A stretch of DNA of 64,000 nt from Chimaeribacter californicus. Lineage in GTDB: Bacteria > Pseudomonadota > Gammaproteobacteria > Enterobacterales > Enterobacteriaceae. The notes under the pieces are model-generated. The model was not told the origin of the DNA. It saw only the letters and a list, made by a program, of their open reading frames with translations, and searched no databases. A program made the position numbers and the translations under genes. The stretch lies in the NCBI RefSeq assembly GCF_002858675.1, contig NZ_PJZF01000001.1:310001-374000 (forward strand), written 5' to 3'. Shown one piece after another: positions 56,155 through 64,000 of the stretch. Each line of letters begins with the position of its first letter. Positions within the stretch are counted from its first letter, which is position 1.

Positions 56155-59100
56155 ATGATCCCACAGATTTCTCAGGCACCGGGGCTTATTCAGCGTGTGC
56201 TCGACTTTTTGGAAGCATTAAAGAAAAACGGCTTTAACGGCGACACCGCCACCAGCTATGCCGACCGCCTGATCATGGCCACTGACAACAGCGTCTACCA
56301 GCTGATGCCGGACGCGGTGGTGTTTCCGCGCTCCACGGCGGATGTGGCCCTGCTGGCGCGCCTGGCTGCCGAAGAGCGTTTCCGTTCACTGGTCTTTACC
56401 CCGCGCGGCGGCGGTACCGGCACCAACGGGCAGGCCCTCAACAGCGGGATCGTGGTGGACATGTCGCGCTATATGAACCGCATCCTCGACATCAACACCG
56501 AGCAGGGCTGGGTCAAAGTAGAGGCGGGGGTTATCAAAGATCAGCTCAACGCCTACCTGAAACCTTTCGGCTACTTTTTCTCACCGGAACTCTCCACCAG
56601 CAACCGCGCCACGCTGGGCGGCATGATCAATACCGATGCTTCCGGGCAGGGCTCGCTGGTGTACGGCAAAACCTCTGACCATGTACTGGGGCTGCGCGCG
56701 GTGCTGCTTGGCGGCGAAATCCTCGATACCCGCGCGATGCCCACCGCGCTGGCGGAGCATCTGGCGAAAGAGGACTCCCCAACCGGCACCATCTACCGCA
56801 CGGTGCTGACGCGTTGCCGTGAGCAGCGCAACCTGATCCTGGAAAAATTCCCGAAGCTGAACCGATTCCTCACCGGCTACGACCTGCGCCATGTGCTGAG
56901 TGACGATCTCCAGACCTTTGACCTGACGCGCATCCTCACCGGTGCCGAAGGCACGCTGGCCTTTATTACCGAGGCGCGTCTCGACATCACGCCGATCCCC
57001 AAAGTGCGCCGGCTGGTGAACATCAAATATGACTCCTTTGACTCCGCGTTGCGCAATGCGCCGTTTATGGTGCGTGCCAACGCGCTCTCCGTGGAGACGG
57101 TGGATTCCAAAGTGCTTAACCTGGCCCGTGAGGACATCGTCTGGCATTCGGTGAAAGCGCTGATCAAAGATGTGCCGGACAAAGAGATGCTGGGCCTGAA
57201 CATCGTGGAGTTCGCTGGTGACGATCATGACCTGATCGAAAACCAGGTCACGGATCTCTGTTCCCAGCTCGACGGGCTGATGTCTGACGGCAAGGATGGG
57301 GTGATCGGCTATCAGGTATGCGGGGAACTGGCTGACATTGAGCGTATTTATGCGATGCGCAAAAAAGCGGTGGGGCTGCTCGGCAATGCCAAAGGGCAGG
57401 CCAAGCCGCTGCCGTTTGCAGAGGATACCTGCGTGCCGCCCCAGCACCTGGCCGATTACATCGTGGAGTTCCGCGCGCTGCTCGACAGCTACGACCTCAG
57501 CTACGGCATGTTCGGCCACGTGGACGCCGGGGTGCTGCATGTGCGCCCGGCGCTGGACATGTGCGACCCGCGCCAGGAGGTGTTGCTGAAGCAGATCTCC
57601 GATCAGGTGGTGGCGCTGACCGCCAAATATGGCGGTTTGTTGTGGGGCGAGCACGGCAAAGGCTTTCGCGCCGAATACAGCCCGGCCTTCTTTGGCGAGG
57701 AACTCTTTACCGAGTTGCGCCGCATCAAAGCCGCCTTTGACCCGGACAACCGCCTCAACCCCGGCAAGATCTGCGCCCCACTGGGCAGTGATGAACCAAT
57801 GATGCGGGTGGATGCGGTGAAGCGCGGCACCTTTGACCGGCGCATCCCGCTGGCGGTGCGGACGTCGTTCCGCGGCGCGATGGAGTGCAACGGCAACGGC
57901 CTCTGCTTTAACTTCGATGTGAAAAGCCCGATGTGCCCGTCGATGAAGATTACCGGCAACCGCATCCACTCGCCGAAGGGGCGGGCCGGGCTGGTGCGCG
58001 AGTGGCTGCGGCTGCTGGCGGAGCAGGGCGTCGACCCGCTGGAGCTGGAGAAACGGCTGGCGGAAAACCGCATCAGCCTGCGCGGTATGATTGAGAAAAT
58101 GCGCAACAGCTGGCATGCCAACAAAGGCGAGTATGACTTCTCCCACGAAGTGAAAGAGGCGATGTCCGGCTGCCTGGCCTGCAAAGCCTGTTCCACGCAG
58201 TGCCCGATCAAGATTGACGTGCCGGGCTTCCGGGCGCGTTTCCTCCAGCTTTACCACACCCGTTACCTGCGCCCGGCGCGTGACCACCTGGTGGCCGGCG
58301 TCGAAAGCTACACCCCGCTGATGGCGAAAGCGCCGCGGGTGTTTAACTTCTTCTTTAAACAGCCGTGGGTGCGCGAAATGAGCCGCAATGCACTCGGCAT
58401 GGTGGACCTGCCGCTGCTCTCCAGCCCGACGCTGAAGCAGCAGCTGATTGGCCACCGCGCCGTGACCATGACGCTGGAACAGCTGGAGAGCGTGCCGAAA
58501 AGCCAGCGCCATGAGTATGTGCTGATAGTGCAGGACCCGTTCACCAGCTTCTACGATGCGGAAGTGGTCAGCGATCTGGTCTATCTGGTGGATAAGCTGG
58601 GGCTGAAACCGGTGCTGTTGCCGTTTGCGCCAAACGGCAAGGCCCAGCATATCAAAGGGTTCCTGGTGCGCTTTGCGAAAACTGCCGCCAAAACCGCCGA
58701 CTTCCTCAACCGCATCGCCCAGCTGGATATGCCGATGGTGGGGGTCGACCCGGCGCTGGTGCTCTGTTACCGCGAAGAGTACCGCGAGATCCTGGGCAGC
58801 CGCCGCGGCAGCTTCCAGGTGCAACTGGTGCATGAGTGGCTGCAACAGGCGCTGGCCGCGCGGCCGGTGCAGCAGATCAGCGGGGAGTCCTGGTACCTGT
58901 TCGGCCACTGCACGGAAACCACCTCGCTGCCCTCCAGCAGCCAGCAATGGGCCGATATTTTTGCCCGTTTCGGGGCGAAGCTGGAGAACATCAGCGTCGG
59001 CTGTTGCGGCATGGCGGGCACCTATGGCCATGAAGCGAAAAACATCGCCAACTCGTTAGGGATCTATGAACTCTCCTGGCATCAGTCACTGCAACGGCTG

Positions 59101-59208
59101 CCGCGCCAGCGCTGCCTGGCGACCGGCTATTCGTGCCGCAGCCAGGTGAAACGCATCGAGGGCAACGGGTTGCGCCACCCGCTGCAGGCGCTGCTGGAGC
59201 TGGTATGA
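56155..59208 (+). CDS. ydiJ: FAD/4Fe-4S D-2-hydroxyacid dehydrogenase YdiJ
   Basis: A 1017-residue fusion enzyme oxidising D-2-hydroxyglutarate (E. coli YdiJ). N-terminal FAD-binding domain ([67 protein letters not shown]), cap domain ending in [16 protein letters not shown], then a ferredoxin-like region ([20 protein letters not shown]) that binds an iron-sulfur cluster, and a C-terminal CCG-type domain ([12 protein letters not shown]). Start ATG 56155 agrees with E. coli length. Its stop overlaps the menI start (ATGA). Acts in the cytoplasm or at the membrane, passing electrons to quinones. Confidence 0.95.
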   Translation: MIPQISQAPGLIQRVLDFLEALKKNGFNGDTATSYADRLIMATDNSVYQLMPDAVVFPRSTADVALLARLAAEERFRSLVFTPRGGGTGTNGQALNSGIVVDMSRYMNRILDINTEQGWVKVEAGVIKDQLNAYLKPFGYFFSPELSTSNRATLGGMINTDASGQGSLVYGKTSDHVLGLRAVLLGGEILDTRAMPTALAEHLAKEDSPTGTIYRTVLTRCREQRNLILEKFPKLNRFLTGYDLRHVLSDDLQTFDLTRILTGAEGTLAFITEARLDITPIPKVRRLVNIKYDSFDSALRNAPFMVRANALSVETVDSKVLNLAREDIVWHSVKALIKDVPDKEMLGLNIVEFAGDDHDLIENQVTDLCSQLDGLMSDGKDGVIGYQVCGELADIERIYAMRKKAVGLLGNAKGQAKPLPFAEDTCVPPQHLADYIVEFRALLDSYDLSYGMFGHVDAGVLHVRPALDMCDPRQEVLLKQISDQVVALTAKYGGLLWGEHGKGFRAEYSPAFFGEELFTELRRIKAAFDPDNRLNPGKICAPLGSDEPMMRVDAVKRGTFDRRIPLAVRTSFRGAMECNGNGLCFNFDVKSPMCPSMKITGNRIHSPKGRAGLVREWLRLLAEQGVDPLELEKRLAENRISLRGMIEKMRNSWHANKGEYDFSHEVKEAMSGCLACKACSTQCPIKIDVPGFRARFLQLYHTRYLRPARDHLVAGVESYTPLMAKAPRVFNFFFKQPWVREMSRNALGMVDLPLLSSPTLKQQLIGHRAVTMTLEQLESVPKSQRHEYVLIVQDPFTSFYDAEVVSDLVYLVDKLGLKPVLLPFAPNGKAQHIKGFLVRFAKTAAKTADFLNRIAQLDMPMVGVDPALVLCYREEYREILGSRRGSFQVQLVHEWLQQALAARPVQQISGESWYLFGHCTETTSLPSSSQQWADIFARFGAKLENISVGCCGMAGTYGHEAKNIANSLGIYELSWHQSLQRLPRQRCLATGYSCRSQVKRIEGNGLRHPLQALLELV

Positions 59209-59624
59209 CGCTGTGGAAACGCGCGGCAACGCTGGAGGCGCTCAACCAAATGAGCGCCGGGTGCATGGTCGGGCATCTGGGGATTGTGTTTACCCGGCTG
59301 GAACCTGACCGGCTGGAAGCGACCATGCCGGTGGACAGCCGGACCACCCAGCCGTTCGGGTTGCTGCACGGCGGGGCATCGGTGGTGCTGGCGGAAACGC
59401 TGGGATCGGTGGCTGGTTACCTGTGCACGGAAGGCGAGCAGCAGGTGGTCGGTCTGGAGGTGAACGCCAACCACCTGCGCGGCGTGCGTCAGGGGAAGGT
59501 GCACGGCGTCTGCCGGGCGTTGCACTGCGGGCGCAGCCATCAGGTATGGCAGATCGATATTTATGATGATGAGGGGCGGCAGTGCTGTACGGCACGGCTG
59601 ACCACGGCCGTGCGGGGCAGTTAA
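59205..59624 (+). CDS. menI: 1,4-dihydroxy-2-naphthoyl-CoA thioesterase MenI (YdiI)
   Basis: Hotdog-fold thioesterase of 139 residues that hydrolyses DHNA-CoA in menaquinone synthesis. The signature [20 protein letters not shown] contains the catalytic Glu, and [15 protein letters not shown] is a conserved strand. Start overlaps the ydiJ stop by ATGA, so translation is coupled. Same neighbour and length as E. coli YdiI. Confidence 0.95.
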   Translation: MTLWKRAATLEALNQMSAGCMVGHLGIVFTRLEPDRLEATMPVDSRTTQPFGLLHGGASVVLAETLGSVAGYLCTEGEQQVVGLEVNANHLRGVRQGKVHGVCRALHCGRSHQVWQIDIYDDEGRQCCTARLTTAVRGS

Positions 59625-59643
59625 CGGCCCCGTACGGTGGGGG

Positions 59644-60048
59644 TTACAGCGGGTTAGGGACGCGCTTAACAAAATCGTTCTGGAACGCGGTGGCTTTTTC
59701 CCAGATACCAAGCTGGGCGTAATGCTGGCAGATCAGTTTCAGCGTATGGCGTGCGAAGTGGTAGCACTGAACCCGGAACAGGTAAGCGCGCGCCGGGTTG
59801 TTGATTTCAATGATCAGCCGGTTATGGAGTTTGCATAATGCATGCAGGTAACTTTCGTCATCGCCGTTCATCCCGCAGAGGTTGGCCATCTCCAGGCACA
59901 GGCGGTTAAAGCGGGTCAGTTGTTCAATGTCCGCCTCAGGACGCTTCAGGGCCGCGTCGGCCATATAAAAGTCTACGGTCGCATCGCGCACCTGAAACTT
60001 ATACTCATCGATTTTGCCCTGCAGCCAGGCATTGAGGGAGGCCGTCAT
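59644..60048 (-). CDS. Fur-box-controlled protein of unknown function (134 aa)
   Basis: A soluble, mostly helical 134-residue protein starting MTASLNAWLQGKIDEYKFQVRD, with a run of Leu, Tyr and His (LHALCKLHNRLI, YLFRVQCYHFARHTLKLICQHYAQLG). I do not recognise the family. Four Cys and several His might bind metal. A near-perfect Fur box covers 60068-60086. ATG 60066 abuts that box with no ribosome site, so ATG 60048 is preferred, but the longer form cannot be excluded. It is convergent with menI and upstream of, but divergent from, suf, itself iron-controlled. A role in iron or Fe-S adaptation is likely but unproven. Confidence 0.7.
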   Translation of the reverse strand: MTASLNAWLQGKIDEYKFQVRDATVDFYMADAALKRPEADIEQLTRFNRLCLEMANLCGMNGDDESYLHALCKLHNRLIIEINNPARAYLFRVQCYHFARHTLKLICQHYAQLGIWEKATAFQNDFVKRVPNPL

Positions 60049-60067
60049 AGGTGTTTCGCCCGTCATG

Positions 60068-60086
60068 AATGATAATGATTATCATA
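60068..60086. promoter_or_regulatory. Strong Fur box
   Basis: AATGATAATGATTATCATA contains the full palindrome GATAAT-G-ATTATC (60071-60083), close to the ideal 19-bp Fur consensus. It sits just upstream of the unknown gene on the minus strand. Confidence 0.9.
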
Positions 60087-60598
60087 TTCATAAAAATAGC
60101 GCCGATCAATGGTTGCCTGAGTACTTTTTCGCCCCCATTTAACCAGAATCTCACATCCCTTTTTAAACCGGTTTCGCTTCATAGTCAGGCACTGTAAGAT
60201 AAATAGGTATTGCCAATGAATGTTTAATAACCAATGCGCGGTCTATTGTGTTACATGAGATATACCGGAAAGCATTAATCTGTTAACATTAAATTTACAA
60301 CGATTTCAACGCGTTCGGCCCGGCAGGCCAGAGGCACGCATCCTGGCATAGCCAGCCCGGCCCGCCTGTTGCCCCGTCAGGAAAGCCCTAATCGGTATAC
60401 CCTCTCAAAACAAGAGGTTGAAGTGATTATTCTTATCACTAAGATGGTCGCTATGCGGCAGCGCTTCCTGACCGGTACTCTTCCTCGGGTCAGCGCCGGT
60501 ACACTATAATTCAGGTAGGATCAGATTGGACGACGCCCTGGTTTCGTTAACATCAAGGCATGGCGCGTACAATTTTTGCTCATTACGAGGTGGTTACG
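60087..60598. other. Control region between the Fur-box gene and sufA
   Basis: About 510 bp. It should contain the suf promoter and its regulators (Fur, IscR, OxyR, IHF in E. coli). A Fur-like palindrome is at 60424-60438. A hairpin CTGACC...GGTCAG lies at about 60469-60495, and CGGTACACTATAATTC near 60496 offers a TATAAT -10. The 60140-60300 part is A/T-rich. No gene is seen; short frames at 60526 overlap sufA. Confidence 0.55.
60424..60438. promoter_or_regulatory. Candidate Fur box upstream of sufA
   Basis: TGATTATTCTTATCA resembles the 7-1-7 Fur palindrome TGATAAT-N-ATTATCA (12 of 15 positions). It lies about 75 bp before a TATAAT element and 160 bp before sufA; Fur represses suf in E. 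coli. Confidence 0.6.
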
Positions 60599-60988
60599 AT
60601 GCAGACAGACAACACGTTGCCAAAGGAAAATGTCGGAACGTTCTCGCTGGAAGAGAATGTCTGGCAGGGGCTTTCATTAACCGATGCCGCGGCCCGGCAG
60701 GTCAAAAAGCTGGTGGAGCAGGACCCGGAAGTTCAGGGGCTGCAACTGGCAGTGAAGCAATCCGGCTGTGCCGGTTTTGCCTACGTGCTGGATCTGACTA
60801 AAAATCCGGCCGCAGATGATCTGGTCTATGAGCGCGACGGTGCCCGGCTGTATGTCCCGCTGAAAGCGATGCCGTTTATCGACGGTACTGAGGTCGATTT
60901 CGTCCGTGAAGGGCTGAATCAGATTTTTAAATTTAACAATCCTAGAGCTCAGCACGCCTGCGGGTGCGGCGAGAGCTTTGGCGTTTAA
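60599..60988 (+). CDS. sufA: Fe-S cluster carrier SufA
   Basis: A-type carrier that accepts Fe-S clusters from SufBC2D and passes them to apo-proteins. The 129 residues show [14 protein letters not shown], the cluster Cys in [13 protein letters not shown] and the C-terminal CGCGESFGV pair. N-terminus is slightly longer than in E. coli. GAGGTGG precedes the ATG at 60599; the frame start at 60560 is not used. First gene of the operon. Confidence 0.96.
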   Translation: MQTDNTLPKENVGTFSLEENVWQGLSLTDAAARQVKKLVEQDPEVQGLQLAVKQSGCAGFAYVLDLTKNPAADDLVYERDGARLYVPLKAMPFIDGTEVDFVREGLNQIFKFNNPRAQHACGCGESFGV

Positions 60989-60999
60989 GTGACTCCAAC

Positions 61000-62529
61000 A
61001 TGACACGAAGCAATGTAGAAATTCCTGAGAACGTACAGGCTTGGGTCGGTGAGGGCAGCAAATACAAGGAAGGTTTCTTTACCCAATTGGTGACCGATGA
61101 GCTGGCCTCCGGCATCAATGAGGATGTGGTTCGTGCCATCTCCGCCAAGCGTAATGAACCTGAATGGATGCTCGAATTCCGGCTGAAGGCGTACCATGCC
61201 TGGACCAAGATGGAAGAGCCGCATTGGCTGAAAGCCTACTACAAGCCCCTGGACTATCAGGATTACAGCTACTATTCCGCGCCTTCCTGCGGCAGCTGTG
61301 ATGATGTCTGCGGCTCGCAGCCGGGTGCCACGCAACAGCCGTCCGCGGCGGATGCGCTGGGCGTGCCGGCGCTGGAGACCCACAAAAACTACCTGACCAG
61401 CGAAGTGGAAGCCGCCTTTAACCAGCTCGGCGTGCCGGTGCGTGAAGGGGCAGAAGTGGCGGTAGACGCCATCTTTGACTCCGTATCGGTAGCGACCACT
61501 TACCGTGACAAGCTCTCCAAACACGGGGTGATCTTCTGCTCGTTTGGCGAAGCGATTCAGGAACACCCCGAGCTGGTGCGTAAATACCTCGGCACCGTGG
61601 TGCCGGCACAGGATAACTTCTTCGCAGCGCTCAACGCGGCGGTGGCCTCTGACGGCACCTTCGTTTATGTGCCGAAAGGCGTGCGCTGCCCGATGGAGCT
61701 GTCGACCTATTTCCGTATCAACGCGGCGAAGACCGGCCAGTTCGAGCGCACCATCCTGATTGCGGATGAAGGCAGCTACGTGAGCTACATCGAGGGCTGT
61801 TCCGCGCCGGTGCGTGACACCTACCAGCTGCATGCGGCGGTGGTGGAAGTGATTCTGCACAAAGACGCGGAAGTGAAATACTCCACGGTGCAGAACTGGT
61901 TCTCCGGCAGCAAAGAGAGCAGCGGCGGCATCCTGAACTTTGTGACCAAGCGTGCGCTGTGTGAAGGCAACGGCTCGAAAATGTCCTGGACTCAGTCTGA
62001 GACCGGCTCTGCCATTACCTGGAAATACCCGAGCGTGATCCTGAAAGGGGATAACTCGATTGGGGAGTTCTTCTCGGTTGCGCTGACCAGCGGCAAACAG
62101 CAGGCAGATACCGGCACCAAGATGATCCACATTGGTAAAAACACCAAATCGACCATCATCTCAAAAGGGATCTCGGCCGGCCACAGCCAGAACAGCTACC
62201 GCGGCCTGGTGAAAGTGCTGCCGGGGGCGGAGAACGCGCGTAACTTTACGCAGTGTGACTCCATGCTGATTGGGCCGGACAGCGCAGCGCACACCTTCCC
62301 GTATGTGGAAGTGCGCAATAACAGCGCCCAGCTGGAGCATGAAGCCACCACCTCGAAGATTGGGGATGACCAGCTCTTCTACTGCCTGCAACGCGGCATC
62401 AGTGAAGATGATGCGATCTCCATGATCGTGAACGGCTTCTGTAAGGATGTTTTCTCCGAGCTGCCGCTGGAGTTTGCCGTTGAAGCGCAGAAGTTGCTGG
62501 CGATAAGCCTTGAACACAGCGTCGGGTAA
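61000..62529 (+). CDS. sufB: Fe-S cluster scaffold subunit SufB
   Basis: Scaffold of the SufBC2D complex on which new clusters are built under iron or oxidative stress. The 509 residues contain [17 protein letters not shown] near 90, [41 protein letters not shown] (sulfur-accepting Cys), [22 protein letters not shown] (equivalent of E. coli Cys405) and [12 protein letters not shown] (His/Glu of the assembly site). Two further Cys present in E. coli after Cys405 are Ser and Val here. A roughly 12-residue insertion lies after [10 protein letters not shown]. Starts 11 bp after sufA. Confidence 0.96.
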   Translation: MTRSNVEIPENVQAWVGEGSKYKEGFFTQLVTDELASGINEDVVRAISAKRNEPEWMLEFRLKAYHAWTKMEEPHWLKAYYKPLDYQDYSYYSAPSCGSCDDVCGSQPGATQQPSAADALGVPALETHKNYLTSEVEAAFNQLGVPVREGAEVAVDAIFDSVSVATTYRDKLSKHGVIFCSFGEAIQEHPELVRKYLGTVVPAQDNFFAALNAAVASDGTFVYVPKGVRCPMELSTYFRINAAKTGQFERTILIADEGSYVSYIEGCSAPVRDTYQLHAAVVEVILHKDAEVKYSTVQNWFSGSKESSGGILNFVTKRALCEGNGSKMSWTQSETGSAITWKYPSVILKGDNSIGEFFSVALTSGKQQADTGTKMIHIGKNTKSTIISKGISAGHSQNSYRGLVKVLPGAENARNFTQCDSMLIGPDSAAHTFPYVEVRNNSAQLEHEATTSKIGDDQLFYCLQRGISEDDAISMIVNGFCKDVFSELPLEFAVEAQKLLAISLEHSVG

Positions 62530-62659
62530 CCGGCGCAGAAACAGGATGCCGGGAGCGGCACCTGTTTTGAACATTACCCAGGTTGAACAACACCGGATTT
62601 TGCGGTCAAGAGCGTGCAGGTCCACGCTGAACAGGGCGCAGGCGCGCTAAAGGACAGAC

Positions 62660-63406
62660 ATGTTAAGCATTAAAGATTTAAAAGTGAGCATTGAAGACAA
62701 GGAGATCCTCAAAGGCATCGATCTGGAGATCAGGCCGGGTGAGGTTCACGCCATTATGGGGCCGAACGGTTCCGGCAAAAGTACCTTGTCAGCGACGCTG
62801 GCGGGCCGTGAAGAGTATGAAGTCACTGACGGTGATGTCCTCTTCAACGGTAAAGACCTGCTGGAACTCGATCCGGAAGACCGGGCCGGTGAAGGCGTGT
62901 TTATGGCCTTCCAGTATCCGGTCGAAATCCCGGGCGTCAGCAATAATTTCTTCCTGCAGACTGCGGTCAATGCGGTGCGTAAATACCGCGGCCAGGAGCC
63001 GATGGATCGCTTTGATTTTGCTGATTTCATCGAAGAGAAAATTGACCTGCTCAAGATGCCGTCTGACCTGCTGACCCGCTCCGTTAACGTGGGCTTCTCC
63101 GGCGGCGAGAAAAAGCGTAATGACATCCTGCAGATGGCTGCGCTTGAGCCGTCGCTCTGTATCCTCGATGAAACCGATTCCGGTCTGGACATCGATGCGC
63201 TGAAAATCGTCTCCAACGGCGTGAACGCGCTGCGTGACGGCAAGCGCTCCTTCATCATCGTGACCCACTACCAGCGTATCCTGGACTACATCAAGCCTGA
63301 TTTCGTCCATGTGCTGTATCAGGGTCGCATTGTGAAGTCCGGCGACTTTACCTTGGTCAAACAGTTAGAGGAGCAGGGTTATGGCTGGCTTACCGAGCAA
63401 GAGTGA
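62660..63406 (+). CDS. sufC: Fe-S assembly ATPase SufC
   Basis: ABC-type ATPase, 248 residues, that drives the SufBC2D scaffold in the cytosol (it is not a membrane transporter). Walker A MGPNGSGKSTLSATLAG, signature GFSGGEKKRNDILQMA, Walker B CILDETDSGLDIDALK and VTHYQRIL. It comes 130 bp after sufB and overlaps sufD by 26 bp. Confidence 0.97.
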   Translation: MLSIKDLKVSIEDKEILKGIDLEIRPGEVHAIMGPNGSGKSTLSATLAGREEYEVTDGDVLFNGKDLLELDPEDRAGEGVFMAFQYPVEIPGVSNNFFLQTAVNAVRKYRGQEPMDRFDFADFIEEKIDLLKMPSDLLTRSVNVGFSGGEKKRNDILQMAALEPSLCILDETDSGLDIDALKIVSNGVNALRDGKRSFIIVTHYQRILDYIKPDFVHVLYQGRIVKSGDFTLVKQLEEQGYGWLTEQE

Positions 63407-64000
63407 TGCACCCCAGGCCGGCAGCCCGCATGCGATGCAACAGCTTTACCGGTTGTTTGAAAGCCGTGGCGGTGAGCATTCCGCCCACGCACATACCCAT
63501 TGGCAACAGGTGATGCGCCTCGGTTTTCCTCATGCAAAAATGGAAAACTGGAAATATACGCCGGTGTCACCGCTGCTGGGCAAACAGTTCTTTGCACCGG
63601 AAGCCCAGGCGTTAAACCGCAGCGAATGTGACCAGCGCGCCCTGGCGATTGACGCTTATCGCCTGGTGTTTGTGGATGGTGAGTTCAGTGCCGAATTGAG
63701 TGACAGCGAAACCGGCGACTTTATTGTCGAGGCCCTGACGCCGTCACTGCACAACGCGCTGCCGGAACCGGTGCAGTCTGAGGTCTTCCTGCACCTGACG
63801 GAGAGCCTGGCGCACCAGCCTCGGATGATCCGCCTGCCGGCCGGCAAACAGGCTGACAAGCCGCTTTACCTGCTGCATATCTCCAGCGGCCGCGCACAGG
63901 ATGCCGAAATCAACACCGTGCACCATCGTTACCATCTGGAAATTGGCCGTGGTGCCCAGGCCCAGGTGATTGAGCACTACCTCAGCCTCACAGAGAACGG
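63381..64000 (+). CDS. sufD: Fe-S assembly protein SufD (3' end cut by window edge)
   Basis: Paralog of SufB and second scaffold half. The visible 206 codons start MAGLPSKSDAPQAG inside the end of sufC, run through ENWKYTPVSPLLGKQ (the E. coli ENWKYTP motif) and stay open to the last base. The start overlaps sufC by 26 bp, as in E. coli. sufS and sufE should follow beyond the window. Confidence 0.95.
   Translation, partial: MAGLPSKSDAPQAGSPHAMQQLYRLFESRGGEHSAHAHTHWQQVMRLGFPHAKMENWKYTPVSPLLGKQFFAPEAQALNRSECDQRALAIDAYRLVFVDGEFSAELSDSETGDFIVEALTPSLHNALPEPVQSEVFLHLTESLAHQPRMIRLPAGKQADKPLYLLHISSGRAQDAEINTVHHRYHLEIGRGAQAQVIEHYLSLTEN

Noticed and set aside
56581-59031. 816-codon minus-strand frame opposite ydiJ
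   Set aside because: Antisense shadow of a highly conserved enzyme in G/C-rich DNA; the His/Arg/Gln-rich sequence has no domain pattern.

Overview
The window is chromosomal DNA of a GC-rich member of the Enterobacterales. Nearly every core gene has an obvious Escherichia coli ortholog in familiar local order: letA-letB-rsmF, msrC-proQ-prc-htpX-yebQ-kdgR, thrS-infC-rpmI-rplT-pheM-pheST-ihfA-btuCED-nlpC, rflP-selO-aroH-ppsR-ppsA-rprA-ydiK-ydiJ-menI-sufABCD. Accessory content (kdgF/kduID pectin catabolism under KdgR, a six-gene Csu-type pilus cluster, no yobH next to kdgR) fits the Yersiniaceae/Pectobacteriaceae side (Serratia- or Gibbsiella-like) better than E. coli. The genus cannot be fixed from sequence reading alone.

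Layout. 1-2.0 kb: the end of an ASCH-domain gene, a C39-like cysteine-peptidase gene, a roughly 700-bp gene-free block dense in repeats and hairpins, and a small unknown gene. 2.1-9.8 kb (minus strand): an archaic chaperone-usher (Csu/SCPU) operon of three subunits, chaperone, usher and tip subunit, followed after 55 bp by a PAS-PAS-GGDEF diguanylate cyclase. 10.2-15.6 kb (minus): rsmF and the LetA/LetB lipid-transport pair. 16-24 kb: msrC, proQ, prc, htpX, yebQ, a RhaS-like AraC regulator and kdgR. 24-32.3 kb: tcyP, ydjM with a LexA-like box, kduD/kduI and divergent kdgF with a KdgR-like box, then yniC, yniB, yniA, ydiZ and emtA. 32.4-33.6 kb: a solitary Fur-box siderophore-binding protein gene. 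33.8-41.1 kb: the translation operon thrS-infC-rpmI-rplT-pheM-pheS-pheT-ihfA, with the tRNA-like thrS operator, the AUU start of infC and the pheM attenuator all visible. 41.4-46.6 kb: two small Gly/His-rich exported proteins, btuCED, nlpC and lplA. 46.9-54.1 kb: an RflP-type degenerate EAL protein, selO, aroH, and divergent ppsR/ppsA with a Cra-like site. 54.4 kb: the small RNA RprA (minus) with an RcsB box. 54.7-64 kb: ydiK, ydiJ, menI, a Fur-box gene of unknown function, and the suf Fe-S operon, cut off inside sufD.

How the genes connect. Several control layers converge here: c-di-GMP (cyclase next to pili, EAL-like anti-flagellar protein), Rcs envelope stress (RprA), iron/Fur (suf, the siderophore binder, the unknown Fur-box gene), pectin/KdgR (kduID, kdgF and probably the RhaS-like regulator), and gluconeogenesis (ppsR/ppsA, Cra). 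Most of the window is conserved backbone. The least explained parts are the repeat/hairpin block at 1.05-1.71 kb, the Pro/Ala-rich insertion in the usher, the pilus-cyclase coupling, and the Fur-box gene at 59.6-60.0 kb.
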